Assembly (NCBI RefSeq): GCF_004210375.1
Contig: NC_134827.1
Location: 104,021,285 to 104,085,284 of the forward strand
DNA: 64,000 nucleotides
Direction of reading: 5' to 3'
DNA from: Tachypleus tridentatus
Taxonomy: Eukaryota > Arthropoda > Merostomata > Xiphosura > Limulidae
The position numbers and the translations under genes are program-made. The notes under the pieces are model-generated. The model was given only the letters and a program-made list of their open reading frames with translations, did not search any database and was not told the origin of the DNA. Shown piece after piece: positions 1-13,045 of this stretch (positions are counted from its first letter, which is position 1; every line of letters starts with the position of its first letter).

Positions 1-3000
1 CTGTTGTCTTATGAAAAAAAGAAAGTAACATTGTTGTCTTATGAGAAAAAGAAAGTGACATTGTTTTCTTATGAGAAAAAGAAAGTAACATTGTTGTCTT
101 ATGAGAAAAAGAAAGTAACACTGTTGTCTTATGAAAAAAAGAAAGTAACATTGTTGTCCTATGAGAAAAAGAAAGTAACATTGTTGTCTTATGAGAAAAA
201 GAAAGTGACATTGTTTTCTTATGAGAAAAAGAAAGTGGCATTGTTGTCTTATGAGAAAAAGAAAGTGGCATTGTTGTCTTATGAGAAAAAGAAAGTAACA
301 TTGTTGTCTTATGAGAAAAAGAAAGTGACATTGTTTTCTTATGAGAAAAAGAAAGTAACATTGTTGTCTTATGAGAAAAAGAAAGTAACACTGTTGTCTT
401 ATGAAAAAAGAAAGTAACATTGTTGTCCTATGAGAAAAGAAAGTGGCATTGTTGTCTTATGAGAAAAAAGAAAGTGGCATTGTTGTCTTATGAGAAAAAG
501 AAAGTAACATTGTTGTCTTATGAGAAAAAGAAAGTGACATTGTTTTGTTATGAGAAAAAGAAAGTAACATTGATGTCTTATGAGAAAAAGAAAGTAACAC
601 TGTTGTCTTATGAAAAAAAGAAAGTAACATTGTTGTCCTATGAGAAAAAGAAAGTAACATTGTTGTCTTATGAGAAAAAGAAAGTGACATTGTTTTCTTA
701 TGAGAAAAAGAAAGTAACATTGTTGTCTTATGAGAAAAAGAAAGTAACATTGTTGTCTTATGAGAAAAAGAAAGTGACATTGTTTTCTTATGAGAAAAAG
801 AAAGTAACATTGTTGTCTTATGAGAAAAAGAAAGTAACACTGTTGTCTTATGAAAAAAAGAAAGTAACATTGTGTCCTATGAGAAAAAGAAAGTGGCATT
901 GTTGTCTTATGAGAAAAAGAAAGTGGCATTGTTGTCTTATGAGAAAAAGAAAGTAACACTGTTGTCTTATGAAAAAAAGAAAGTAACAGTGTTGTCCTAT
1001 GAGAAAAAGAAAGTGGCATTGTTGTCTTATGAGAAAAAGAAAGTGGCATTGTTGTCTTATGAGAAAAAGAAAGTGACATTTTTGTCTTATGAGAAAAAAA
1101 AGAAAGTGGCATTGTTGTCTTATGAGAAAAAGAAAGTGGCATTGTTGTCTTATGAGAGAAAGAAAGTAACATTGTTGTCTTATGAGAAAAAAAGTAACAC
1201 TGTTGTCTTATGAGAAAAAGAAAGTGGCATTGTTGTCTTATGAAAAAAGAAAGTGACATTGTTTTCTTATGAGAAAAAGAAAGTAACATTGTTGTCTTAT
1301 GAGAAAAAGAAAGTGACATTGTTTTCTTATGAGAAAAAAGAAAAACATTGTTGTCTTATGAGAAAAGAAAGTAACATTGTTGTCTTATGAAAAAAAAGAA
1401 AGTAGCATTGTTGTCTTATGAGAAAAAAGAAAGTGGCATTGTTGTCTTATGAAAAAAGAAAGTAACATTGTTGTCTTATGAGAAAAAGAAAGTAACACTG
1501 TTGTCTTATGAGAAAAAGAAAGTGACATTGTTGTCTTATGAAAAAAGAAAGTGACATTGTTGTCTTATGAGAGAAAGAAAGTAACATTGTTGTCTTATGA
1601 GAAAAAGAAAGTGGCATTGTTGTCTTATGAGAAAAAGAAAGTGACATTTTTGTCTTATGAGAAAAAGAAAGTGGCATTGTTGTCTTATGAGAAAAGAAAG
1701 TGGCATTGTTGTGTTATGAGAAAAGAAAGTGGCATTGTTGTCTTATGAGAGAAAGAAAGTAACATTGTTGTCTTATGAGAAAAAGTAACACTGTTGTCTT
1801 ATGAGAAAAAGAAAGTAACATTGTTGTCTTATGAGAAAAATAGTGACATTTTTGTCTTATGAGAAAAAGAAAGTGGCATTGTTGTCTTATGAGAAAAAGA
1901 AAGTGGCATTGTTGTCTTATGAGAGAAAGAAAGTAACATTGTTGTCTTATGAGAAAAAAAAGTAACACTGTTGTCTTATGAGAAAAAGAAAGTAACATTG
2001 TTGTCCTATGAGAAAAAGAAAGTGGCATTGTTGTCTTATGAGAAAAAGAAAGTGGCATTGTTGTCTTATGAGAAAAAGAAAGTGACATTTTTGTCTTATG
2101 AGAAAAAGAAAGTGGCATTGTTGTCTTATGAGAAAAAAAAAGTGGCATTGTTGTCTTATGAGAAAAAGAAAGTAACATTGTTGTCTTATGAGAAAAAGAA
2201 AGTGACATTGTTTTCTTATGAGAAAAAGAAAGTAACATTGTTGTCTTATGAGAAAAAGAAAGTAACACTGTTGTCTTATGAAAAAAAGAAAGTAACATTG
2301 TTGTCCTATGAGAAAAAGAAAGTAACATTGTTGTCTTATGAGAAAAAGAAAGTGACATTGTTTTCTTATGAGAAAAAGAAAGTAACATTGTTGTCTTATG
2401 AGAAAAGAAAGTAACACTGTTGTCTTATGAAAAAAAGAAAGTAACATTGTTGTCCTATGAGAAAAAGAAAGTGGCATTGTTGTCTTATGAGAAAAAGAAA
2501 ATAACACTGTTGTCTTATGAAAAAAAGAAAGTAACATTGTTGTCCTATGAGAAAAAGAAAGTGGCATTGTTGTCTTATGAGAAAAAGAAAGTGGCATTGT
2601 TGTCTTATGAGAAAAAGAAAGTAACACTGTTGTCTTATGAAAAAAAGAAAGTAACAGTGTTGTCCTATGAGAAAAAGAAAGTGGAATTGTTGTCTTATGA
2701 GAAAAAGAAATTGGCATTGTTGTCTTATGAGAAAAAGAAAGTGGCATTGTTGTCTTATGAGAAAAAGAAAGTAACATTGTTGTCTTATGAGAGAAAAGAA
2801 AGTGACATTGTTTTCTTATGAGAAAAAGAAAGTAACATTGTTGTCTTATGAGAAAAAGAAAGTAACACTGTTGTCTTATGAAAAAAAGAAAGTAACATTG
2901 TTGTCCTATGAGAAAAAGAAAGTGGCATTGTTGTCTTATGAGAAAAAAGAAAAGTAAGCGTTGTTGTCTTATGAGAAAAAAAGAAAGTAACATTGTTTTC

Positions 3001-6000
3001 TTATGAGAGAAAAGAAAGTGACATTGTTTTCTTATGAGAAAAGAAAGTAACATTGTTGTCTTATGAGAAAAGAAAGTAACACTGTTGTCTTATGAAAAAA
3101 AAGAAAGTAACATTGTTGTCCTATGAGAAAAAGAAAGTAACATTGTTGTCTTATGAGAAAAAGAAAGTGACATTGTTTTCTTATGAGAAAAAGAAAGTAA
3201 CATTGTTGTCTTATGAAAAAAAGAAAGTAACAGTGATGTCCTATGAGAAAAAGAAAGTGGCATTGTTGTCTTATGAGAAAAAGAAAGTGGCATTGTTGTC
3301 TTATGAGAAAAAGAAAGTGACATTTTTGTCTTATGAGAAAAAAGAAAGTGGCATTGTTGTCTTATGAGAGAAAAAAGAAAGTGGCATTGTTGTCTTATGA
3401 GAGAAAGAAAGTAACATTGTTGTCTTATGAGAAAAAAAGTAACACTGTTGTCTTATGAGAAAAAGAAAGTAACATTGTTGTCCTATGAGAAAAAGAAAGT
3501 GGCATTGTTGTCTTATGAGAAAAAGAAAGTGGCATTGTTGTCTTATGAGAAAAAGAAAGTGACATTTTTGTCTTATGAGAAAAAGAAAGTGGCATTGTTG
3601 TCTTATGAGAAAAAGAAAGTGGCATTGTTGTCTTATAAGAGAAAGAAAGTAACATTGTTGTCTTATGAGAAAAAAGTAACACTGTTGTCTTATGAGAAAA
3701 AGAAAGTAACATTGTTGTCCTATGAGAAAAAGAAAGTGGCATTGTTGTCTTATGAGAAAAAGAAAGTGGCATTGTTGTCTTATGAGAAAAAGAAAGTGAC
3801 ATTTTTGTCTTATGAGAAAAAAAAGTGGCATTGTTGTCTTATGAGAAAAAGAAAGTGGCATTGTTGTCTTATGAGAAAAAGAAAGTGGCATTGTTGTCTT
3901 ATGAGAGAAAGAAAGTAACATTGTTGTCTTATGAGAAAAAAGTAACACTGTTGTCTTATGAGAAAAAGAAAGTAACATTGTTGTCTTATGAGAAAAATAG
4001 TGACATTTTTGTCTTATGAGAAAAAGAAAGTGGCATTGTTGTCTTATGAGAGAAAGAAAGTAACATTGTTGTCTTATGAGAAAAAAGTAACACTGTTGTC
4101 TTATGAGAAAAAGAAAGTAACATTGTTGTCCTATGAGAAAAAGAAAGTGGCATTGTTGTCTTATGAGAAAAAGAAAGTGGCATTGTTGTCTTATGAGAAA
4201 AAGAAAGTGACATTTTTGTCTTATGAGAAAAAAAGAAAGTGGCATTGTTGTCTTATGAGAAAAAAAGAAATTGGCATTGTTGTCTTATGAGAAAAAAGAA
4301 AGTGGCATTGTTGTCTTATGAGAAAAGAAAGTAACATTGTTGTCTTATGAGAAAAGAAAGTGACATTGTTTTCTTATGAGAAAAAAGAAAGTAACATTGT
4401 TGTCTTATGAGAAAAAAGAAAGTAACACTGTTGTCTTATGAAAAAAGAAAGTAACATTGTTGTCCTATGAGAAAAAGAAAGTGGCATTGTTGTCTTATGA
4501 GAGAAAAAGAAAGTGGCGTTGTTGTCTTATGAGAAAAAGAAAGTAACATTGTTTTCTTATGAGAAAAAGAAAGTGACATTGTTTTCTTATGAGAAAAAGA
4601 AAGTAACATTGTTGTCTTATGAGAAAAAGAAAGTAACACTGTTGTCTTATGAAAAAAAGAAAGTAACATTGTTGTCCTATGAGAAAAAGAAAGTAACATT
4701 GTTGTCTTATGAGAAAAAGAAAGTGACATTGTTTTCTTATGAGAAAAAGAAAGTAACATTGTTGTCTTATGAAGAAAAGAAAGTAACAGTGATGTCCTAT
4801 GAGAAAAAGAAAGTGGCATTGTTGTCTTATGAGAAAAAGAAAGTGACATTGTTGTCTTATGAGAAAAAGAAAGTGACATTTTTGTCTTATGAGAAAAAGA
4901 AAGTGGCATTGTTGTCTTATGAGAAAAAGAAAGTGGCATTGTTGTCTTATGAGAGAAAGAAAGTAACATTGTTGTCTTATGAGAAAAAAAGTAACACTGT
5001 TGTCTTATGAGAAAAAGAAAGTAACATTGTTGTCCTATGAGAAAAAGAAAGTGGCATTGTTGTCTTATGAGAAAAAGAAAGTGGCATTGTTGTCTTATGA
5101 GAAAAAGAAAGTGACATTTTTGTCTTATGAGAAAAAGAAAGTGGCATTGTTGTCTTATGAGAAAAAGAAAGTGGCATTGTTGTCTTATAAGAGAAAGAAA
5201 GTAACATTGTTGTCTTATGAGAAAAAAAAGTAACACTGTTGTCTTATGAGAAAAAAGAAAGTAACATTGTTGTCCCATGAGAAAAAGAAAGTGGCATTGT
5301 TGTCTTATGAGAAAAAGAAAGTGGCATTGTTGTCTTATGAGAAAAAGAAAGTGACATTTTTGTCTTATGAGAAAAAGAAAGTGGCATTGTTGTCTTATGA
5401 GAAAAAGAAAGTGGCATTGTTGTCTTATGAGAAAAAGAAAGTGGCATTGTTGTCTTATGAGAGAAAGAAAGTAACATTGTTGTCTTATGAGAAAAAAGTA
5501 ACACTGTTGTCTTATGAGAAAAAGAAAGTAACATTGTTGTCTTATGAGAAAAATAGTGACATTTTTGTCTTATGAGAAAAAGAAAGTGGCATTGTTGTCT
5601 TATGAGAGAAAGAAAGTAACATTGTTGTCTTATGAGAAAAAAAGTAACACTGTTGTCTTATGAGAAAAGAAAGTAACATTGTTGTCCTATGAGAAAAAGA
5701 AAGTGGCATTGTTGTCTTATGAGAAAAAGAAAGTGGCATTGTTGTCTTATGAGAAAAAGAAAGTGACATTTTTGTCTTATGAGAAAAAGAAAGTGGCATT
5801 GTTGTCTTATGAGAAAAAGAAAGTGGCATTGTTGTCTTATGAGAAAAGAAAGTAACATTGTTGTCTTATGAGAAAAAGAAAGTAACACTGTTGTCTTATG
5901 AAAAAAAGAAAGTAACATTGTTGTCCTATGAGAAAAAGAAAGTGGCATTGTTGTCTTATGAGAAAAAGAAAGTGGCATTGTTGTCTTATGAGAAAAAGAA

Positions 6001-7220
6001 AGTAACATTGTTGTCTTATGAGAAAAAGAAAGTGACATTGTTTTCTTATGAGAAAAAGAAAGTAACATTGTTGTCTTATGAGAAAAAGAAAGTAAAACTG
6101 TTGTCTTATGAAAAAAAGAAAGTAACATTGTTGTCCTATGAGAAAAAGAAAGTGGCATTGTTGTCTTATGAGAAAAAGAAAGTGACATTGTTTTCTTATG
6201 AGAAAAAGAAAGTAACATTGTTGTCTTATGAGAAAAAGAAAATAACACTGTTGTCTTATGAAAAAAAGAAAGTAACATTGTTGTCCTATGAGAAAAAGAA
6301 AGTGGCATTGTTGTCTTATGAGAAAAAGAAAGTGGCATTGTTGTCTTATGAGAAAAAGAAAGTAACATTGTTGTCTTATGAGAAAAAGAAAGTAACACTG
6401 TTGTCTTATGAAAAAAGAAAGTAACATTGTTGTCCTATGAGAAAAAGAAAGTGGCATTGTTGTCTTATGAGAAAAAGAAAGTGGCATTGTTGTCTTATGA
6501 GAAAAAGAAAGTGACATTGTTGTCTTATGAGAAAAAGAAAGTAACATTGTTGTCCTATGAGAAAAAGAAAATGGCATTGTTGTCTTATGAGAAAAAGAAA
6601 GTGACATTGTTTTCTTATGAGAAAAAGAAAGTGGCATTGTTGTCTTATGAAAAAAAGAAAGTAACATTGTTGTCCTATGAGAAAAAGAAAGTGGCATTGT
6701 TGTCTTATGAGAAAATGAAAGTGGCATTGTTGTCTTATGAGAAAAAGAAAGTAACATTGTTGTCTTATGAAAAAAAGAAAGTAACATTGTTGTCCTATGA
6801 GAAAAAGAAAGTGGCATTGTTGTCTTATGAGAAAAAGAAAGTGGCATTGTTGTCTTATGAGAAAAGAAAGTGGCATTGTTGTCTTATGAGAAAAAAAAGA
6901 AAGTAACATTGTTGTCCTATGAGAAAAAGAAAGTGGCATTGTTGTCTTATGAGAAAAAGAAAGTGGCATTGTTGTCTTATGAGAAAAAGAAAGTAACATT
7001 GTTGTCTTATGGAAAAAAGAAAGTAACATTGTTGTCCTATGAGAAAAAGAAAGTGGCATTGTTGTCTTATGAGAAAAAGAAAGTAGCACTGTTGTCTTAT
7101 GAAAAAAGAAAGTAACATTGTTGTCCTATGAGAAAAAGAAAGTGGCATTGTTGTCTTATGAGAAAAAGAAAGTGGCATTGTTGTCTTATGAGAAAAAGAA
7201 AGTAACATTGTTGTCTTATG
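1..7220. repeat. 30-bp minisatellite, about 240 copies, cut by the left window edge
   Basis: Head-to-tail copies of a 30-bp unit, roughly ttgttgtcttatgagaaa followed by aagaaagtaaca. Variants are gaaaaaaag for gagaaaaag, gtggca for gtaaca, ttttctt for ttgtctt, tcctatg for tcttatg, and occasional indels of 1-3 bp. Variant types recur in blocks, so there is higher-order structure. Because 30 is a multiple of three and the unit lacks stops in some frames, long open frames appear on both strands (LLSYEKKKVT on +, HKTTMLLSFS on -). They break at each indel and have no domain, so I regard them as non-coding. The right end is sharp, at 7220. Confidence 0.97.
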
Positions 7221-7620
7221 TGGCCTTGAAGTGAAATAGCATAAGTCGAAAACCTAAATACCTGATAAATACTTAGACTTCCTTGTTAAAACAACGTTAA
7301 AGTGTTCAATAGATGAAGACAAACGTGTCTAGATTACACAAGTTTAATTTTGTTAAAGCAAGCTTGTTCAAACTTTGCCGTGTTCCGGAGAGGAACACGT
7401 TGCACTTCACTTCATGGAAAGCGCCAAGGAACCTGGGAACGAGGGTGTACTGCCAGACGTGTTATCAATGGTAATACTAGAGATAAAAACACTTCTGATA
7501 AATATTGCCATCAACAATAAAGAAGAGGTGTGACTACGACCTTCGACCACAAACTAACCTCGTTCACAGCTTATTTGAATGCATTTTTTTATGTCCTACC
7601 TGTAATTTGACCGACGCTAA
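7221..7620. other. Unassigned unique sequence
   Basis: No gene, tRNA or SINE recognised. It contains one short perfect hairpin, cgtgttcc / ggaacacg with a 5-nt loop, at 7379-7399. Confidence 0.6.
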
Positions 7621-7845
7621 GTTGTTGTACTGTATATTTCATGTTTCAAGTACAGATGAACTTAAAATTACATTATTGTTGTAACTGTATGTTTAATGTA
7701 TCAAAGTACAGATGAACTTCAGATTATATTGTTGTTGTAACTGTATGTTTAATGTATCAAAGTACAGACGAACTTCAGATTATATTGTTGTTGTAACTGT
7801 ATGTTTAATGTATCAAAGTACAGATGAACTTAAGATTACAATTCT
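7621..7845. repeat. 56-bp tandem repeat, 4 copies
   Basis: The segment starting gtaactgtatgtttaatgta recurs at 7681, 7737 and 7793, exactly 56 bp apart, with a diverged first copy from 7627. Copies differ by a few substitutions (cagatg/cagacg, cttaag/cttcag). Confidence 0.9.
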
Positions 7846-7944
7846 ATTAAGGTTTCTTTTTTTGAATTACAACCATCAGCTTACAGTAATTTTCTATGTA
7901 ACAAGTGTTTCTAGTATCTACAGTCGGTTGCGTTTTGACCCCTT

Positions 7945-8070
7945 GAACACCTCCCGTGGCATAGGGGTATATCTGCGGACTTAAAACTCCAGAAACTAAA
8001 GTTCCGATGCTCGTGTTGAGCAGAGCCCATATACCCATCGTATAGCTTTACCGTTAATTACAAACAAACA
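7945..8070 (+). mobile_element. SINE family B copy
   Basis: tRNA-like head (ggcataggggtatatctgcg), a diverged B-box region (gttccgatgctcgtg), then the family tail agcagagcccatatac and tagctttaccgtta, ending in acaaacaaaca. Diverged, so probably old. Confidence 0.75.
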
Positions 8071-8491
8071 TAAAGTTGCGTTTTACCTTTTGAATGATCT
8101 CAACTCGTCTTACGTCAATTTTCGCATCCATTCTCCCTGCTGGATGACTTTTCCGCTAATCTTCTGAGCAGATGGTGTTGGTTGAACATACGTAGTGTTG
8201 TCATAGTGAGGTGATACTCTCATCCCTACATTGGACTTTCTGCGGCGTCGCTGTTAAAGAACAAATAAACTCCAATGAACAAGTTATGCCCGAGCACGTC
8301 TCTTTCTTATTACCATCTGTCTGATGAAACTTTGGTGAGGTCGGTTACAAACGACAAACTTTACAGACAGACATAGATACTGAACCGGCACATCTAGAAA
8401 CCAAAAATTTCTCACCAGAAATATAAATTTTAGACAAATTATTTTTATAAAATTGATCCAATATGACAACCGACTACGAGTACTACACATT
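8071..8491. other. Unassigned sequence
   Basis: No repeat family or convincing reading frame. A 68-codon minus-strand ORF here has no recognisable domain. Confidence 0.5.
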
Positions 8492-8636
8492 ATAAGGCCT
8501 TATAGCTTAATGGTTATGGTCATGTCGCGAGATTAATCTTATCTCATATCTCACCCATGGGGGCGTCGTAATGTTAAAATCAATTATACTTCTCTGTGGT
8601 AAAAGAGTAGCCCAAGGGTTGGCCTGTGGGCGGTCT
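8492..8636 (+). mobile_element. SINE family A fragment, degenerate
   Basis: Degenerate head (gcttaatggttatggtcatg) followed by family-A body motifs gggggcgtcgtaatgtt and ggtaaaagagtagcccaag. The 3' half is missing, and a minus-strand family-A copy follows directly. Confidence 0.6.
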
Positions 8637-8638
8637 TA

Positions 8639-8908
8639 TTTTTTTTATTTCGCGCAAAGCTACACCAGGACTATCTGCGCTAGCCGTCCCTAATTTAGCA
8701 GTGTAAGGCTAGAGGGAAGGCAGCTAGTCAGCACTACCCACCGCCAACTCTTGGGCTAATCTTTCACCTACGAATAGTGGGATTGACCGTAACTTTATAA
8801 CACCCCCACGGCTGAAAGAGCGAGCATGTTGGGTGCGATGGGGATTCGAATCCGCGAACCTCAGATTACGAGTCAAGTGCCTTAACCACCTGACCATGCC
8901 CGGCCCCA
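8639..8908 (-). mobile_element. SINE family A, near full length
   Basis: Read on the minus strand: head ggccgggcatggtcaggtgg, A and B boxes (B box ggattcgaatcc on +), then the conserved body and tail. On + it starts with tttcgcgcaaagctacac and ends in catgcccggcc. Confidence 0.93.
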
Positions 8909-9082
8909 AGGTTTCGTAATCTTACTTTCATATATTGACAAATATGCTCTATGCACTTTGGGGTCGGGGTAAGGGATGCACGATATTCAGTTACACGAGA
9001 GTCGTCCAAGAGCTAATTATGAGTGTTTTGTAGCTACTGGCCTTCCTCTTTATTCTGTCAAATCAAAAATTAGTGACATATT

Positions 9083-9182
9083 TCATGATGACGAGAAACC
9101 CTCTTGAAGTAAAAATATATTTTAATATGGCTGGTATGGCTTTATTTTTAAATAAAGTTTTAATACTGATACCAGCCATCCT
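9083..9182. mobile_element. Interspersed repeat P fragment with hairpin
   Basis: Starts tgatgacgagaaaccctctt, a motif shared with the repeat at 13,925. It contains a perfect 11-bp inverted repeat, atggctggtat (9127-9137) and ataccagccat (9169-9179), around an inner palindrome ctttattt/aaataaag. A terminal piece of a Penelope-like or other retroelement is possible but unproven. Confidence 0.45.
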
Positions 9183-9224
9183 TAGATTACAAAATTAAGG
9201 AAGGTAAATAGCCAACATGCAGCT

Positions 9225-9385
9225 TTGTGTCTATAGTAATCAGCCTCTTAGTTAGGCTGAACACTATAGACACTAACCCTAGTTAGGCTAAATGAACACA
9301 ACAGACGCTAGTCATAGTTAATATAAACGAACGCTGTAGACGTTAGTCCTAGTTAGACGAAACGTACACTGTAATCACTATCTCT
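9225..9385. repeat. Degenerate tandem repeat, about 45 bp x 3.5
   Basis: Recurring phrase of the type gttaggct-aa-gaacac-atagac-ctagtc at about 9252, 9282, 9325 and 9348. Copies are strongly diverged. Confidence 0.5.
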
Positions 9386-9959
9386 GATGATGGGAACTGA
9401 GTTACAAAAACTAGGCTACAACCAGTAATAACGATTTTACCAAAAAACATCGTATTTTGTGTTATTCGTTTTACTCTTAACAGCAAATTTCTGCTACAAA
9501 TACAAATACATCTATTACTTTATTATGTCTAATATAGTAGTAAGTATAAAAACTAATGAAGAAGTCCTATTGTATTTTCGTTTGTTCTTGCCTAACTGAC
9601 TTTTTTGCACTTCACTTTGATCATGTGCTCACTTCTATTTCGATAAACTATAGGTTTTTCAGCAGGGCTGTGTTTACACTACACTTGTTTCGCCCTGGTG
9701 AGTTCTCGAAGAAACATTCTCTCTTTGTGATAGTGGAACCACTTAGCCTAGTTAAACATGAGGCGATATATTCGTGCCAATATATAACCTTTTTGTATTA
9801 GGGGCCGATTTCGAAAGTACTAATTTATATGTTTGTTTAAGCATAATGCTGCCCAATAGGGGTATGTTCGTTATGCTCACAGCAGAACCCAGAACTTTAG
9901 CACCCTTAAAACTTACCACTGGTCAGCAGAGATGAGGGAAAGAATGAGGGCAGAATCAA
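9386..9959. other. Unassigned sequence
   Basis: An 81-codon plus-strand ORF (9556-9801) is present, but with no domain, signal peptide or splice context that persuades me. No repeat family recognised. Confidence 0.5.
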
Positions 9960-11032
9960 AAACCAAGACAATATAATTAACATGACACAACATTAAAATA
10001 TCTTCAGGTACAAAACTGGGATAATTAACATGACACAACATTAAAATATCTTCAGGTACCAAACTGGGATAATTAACATGACACAACATTAAAATATCTT
10101 CAGGTACCAAACTGAGGTAATTAACATGACACAACATTAAAATATCTTCAGGCACCAAACTGGGATAATTAACATGATACAACATTAAAATATCTTCAGG
10201 TACCAAACTGGGATAATTAACATGATACAACATTAAAATATCTTCAGGTACCAAACTGTGATAATTAACATGACACAACATAAAATATCTTCAGGTACCA
10301 AACTGGGATAATTAACATGACACAACATTAAAATATCTTCAGGTACCAAACTGGGATAATTAACATGACACAACATTAAAATATCTTCAGGTACCAAACT
10401 GTGATAATTAACATGACACAACATAAAATATCTTCAGGTACCAAACTGAGATAATTAACATGATACATCATTAAAATATCTTCAGGTACCAAACTGGGAT
10501 AATTAACATGACACAACATTAAAATATCTTCAGGTACCAAACTGGGATAATTAACATGATACAACATTAAAATATCTTCAGGTACCAAACTGTGATAATT
10601 AACATAACACAACATAAAATATCTTCAGGTACCAAACTGGGATAATTAACATGACACAACATTAAAATATCTTCAGGTACCAAACTGAGGTAATTAACAT
10701 GACACAACATTAAAATATCTTCAGGCACCAAACTGGGATAATTAACATGATACAACATTAAAATATCTTCAGGTACCAAACTGAGATAATTAACATGATA
10801 CATCATTAAAATATCTTCAGGTACCAAACTGGGATAATTAACATGACACAACATTAAAATATCTTCAGGCACCAAACTGGGATAATTAACATGACACAAC
10901 ATTAAAATATGTTTAGGTACCAAACTGGGATAATTAACATGACGCAACATTAAAATATCTTCAGGTACCAAACTGGGATAATTAACATGATACAATATTA
11001 AAATATCCTTATGTACCAAACTGGGATAATCT
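9960..11032. repeat. 48-bp minisatellite, about 22 copies
   Basis: Unit: taattaacatgacacaacat, taaaatatcttcag, gtaccaaactggga. Variants include tgataca for tgacaca, gaggta for gggata, and a 1-bp deletion (acataaaat) that shifts frame. Unit length is a multiple of three, giving minus-strand open frames of MLCHVNYPSLVPEDIL repeats, which I do not treat as coding. Confidence 0.96.
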
Positions 11033-11204
11033 CGTTCGCAATTCTCTAAATTCTGAGATAAAACTAAAAACGAACGAAATTGAATATTCACAAGAGTCTG
11101 AGATATTTATAAAATGTGTAACTAGCTACTTATATATATACATATACATATATCTGATAGGCCATAATTCGTTCAGACAGAAGGAAAAATGGTACCGAAC
11201 CAGC

Positions 11205-11318
11205 ATCCCCTATCACTCATAGTTTAAAAAGGAATATATCAGTTTTTTATCCTATCACTTGTATATTTAAAAGGAATATACCAGTTTCTTATCCTATCAC
11301 TCGTAGTTTTAAGATCAT
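11205..11318. repeat. 42-bp tandem repeat, about 2.6 copies
   Basis: tatcactcatagtttaaa plus aaggaatatatcagtt recurs as tatcacttgtatatttaaa plus aggaataccagtt-like sequence and then a partial third copy. Confidence 0.7.
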
Positions 11319-11805
11319 CTTATCAGATAATCATATAGTTCTACGGAGAATAAACACGGTCAACAATTAATGCGTTTTAAAGAAAGACTACGTTATTCGA
11401 TAATTAAACAATACGTAACACCAGTGTAGTAAAGTGTTTTTGTTCTGTTGGAAAGTGTGGAGGAAAGTGCTTCTAAAGATAAACCTTCCTTCTGTAACAT
11501 CTAAGTTTGATAAACATTGTATGTATGTATGTTACCAACCATCATCCACAGTTGGCTGACTCGATTACTGCAGTGTTTGCTACGAGAACTGAAAACAGTC
11601 TGATGGTGTCCACTGCCTATTTTGTTTTAGGATACGCTACTTAGAAGGGGAATAAAAGAGGCCCTGAAATATGGTACCCTTCCCCTATTTTATTATTGAC
11701 ATTTGGCTTTGTTAAGATACAAGAACTTAACCAGTTAAACAAGTTAATTTTTATTTCCCGTAAATAAGAGTGAGTAGTTGGTATCTAATGTGTTCGTTAG
11801 GGATC
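11319..11805. other. Unassigned sequence
   Basis: AT-rich unique sequence. No gene, SINE or tandem repeat recognised. Confidence 0.5.
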
Positions 11806-12066
11806 GTTTGTTTTGTTTTTAATATCACGCAAAGCTACGCTAGCCGTCCCTAATTTAGCAGTGTAAGACTAGAGGGAAGGCAACTAGTCATCACCACTCA
11901 CCGCCAACTCTTGCGCTACTCTTTTACCAACGAATAGTGGGATTAACCGTAACATTATAACGCCCCCACGGTTGAAAGGACGAGCATGTTTAGTGTGATG
12001 GGGATTCGAACCTCCGTTCCTCATATTACGAGTCGAGTGCCTTAACCACATGACCATGCCGGGCCT
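11806..12066 (-). mobile_element. SINE family A
   Basis: On +: tail gtttgttttg and cacgcaaagctacgc, body tgactagtt-type motif in reverse, B-box complement gggattcgaacctcc, and end accatgccgggcc. Small internal deletion after the tail. Confidence 0.92.
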
Positions 12067-12539
12067 AATAAATATCTATGTTCTCAGAACCACAAATAAT
12101 TTTACATTTTACAGATATTTCATTTAATTATAGTTTCACCAATAAGTAATTCCACAATAACTGAAATGTTTGTAAAACGTACACCTGCCTTTGTTCTCTT
12201 CAATTCGGTAGTTGATGGACCCAGAGGGTGCAGACCTTTTCCTTTTCAACTTAAAAAAATATGAAGGAAACAGTAAAACATTAAATGTAGATAAACCAAT
12301 GTAAATAGTAGTTGTTGTCGTTAATCACTGGTATCTTAACCCGGTTTCTAGTGTTATAAGTCCACAGACATAAAATTATTGTTTTATATAGACTTATATA
12401 AATGTTTTATATAAAACTTAAGTTGCAGAAATGTTATGCTTTATTATTTTTAGGATTATTTATGCTCGCATTACTGTATGGAAATGGGGTCTAGACCCTC
12501 TGTGACGTGTAAAATGTTAAAGACAGTCATAAAGGATCC
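12067..12539. other. Unassigned sequence with a SINE-B remnant
   Basis: Mostly unique. 12,325-12,373 holds a minus-strand SINE-B remnant (ggtatcttaacccggtttct then gtccacagacat). No gene seen. Confidence 0.45.
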
Positions 12540-13045
12540 TAAATATTATGATCAATTTAAGACCCTATACAGAGGAGCCCTTACCGTCAATTTAAAACTC
12601 ATTATAGGTCCCCGGAAGAGCCCTCACCGTTGATTTAAGACCCATTACAGGTCCCTGAAGAAGTCTTTACCGTCGATTTAAGACCCACTACAGGTCCCTG
12701 GAGAAGTTCTTGCCGTCGATTTAAGACCAACTACAGGTCCCTGGAGAAGTTCCTACCGTCGATTTAAGACCCACTACAGGTCCTTGAAGTTCTTACCATC
12801 TATTTAAGATCCACTACAGGTTCCTGGAGAAGTTCTTGCCGTCGATTTAAGACCAACTACAGGTCCCTGGAGAAGTTCCTACCGTCGATTTAAGACCCAC
12901 TACAGGTCCTTGAAGTTCTTACCATCTATTTAAGACCCACTACAGGTTCCTGGAGAAGCCCTTATCATCGATTTATGACTCACTACAGGTCCTTGTAGGA
13001 GCCCTTACCATCTATTTAAGACCTACTACAGGTGTCTGGAGGAGC
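12540..13045. repeat. 43-bp tandem repeat, about 12 copies, with a 126-bp higher-order unit
   Basis: Phrase gatttaagacccactacagg then tccctggagaag. Copy starts are near 12632, 12675, 12718, 12761, 12801, 12844, 12887, 12927, 12970 and 13013. The block 12718-12843 is repeated almost exactly as 12844-12969, including the shortened 40-bp unit. Confidence 0.92.

Noticed and set aside
1..7220. Many long ORFs on both strands (up to 368 codons)
   Set aside because: They are translations of a 30-bp tandem repeat, interrupted at each indel, with no start context, domain or splice structure.
9913..11091. Minus-strand ORFs repeating MLCHVNYPSLVPEDIL
   Set aside because: Artefact of a 48-bp unit without stops; frames break at 1-bp deletions.
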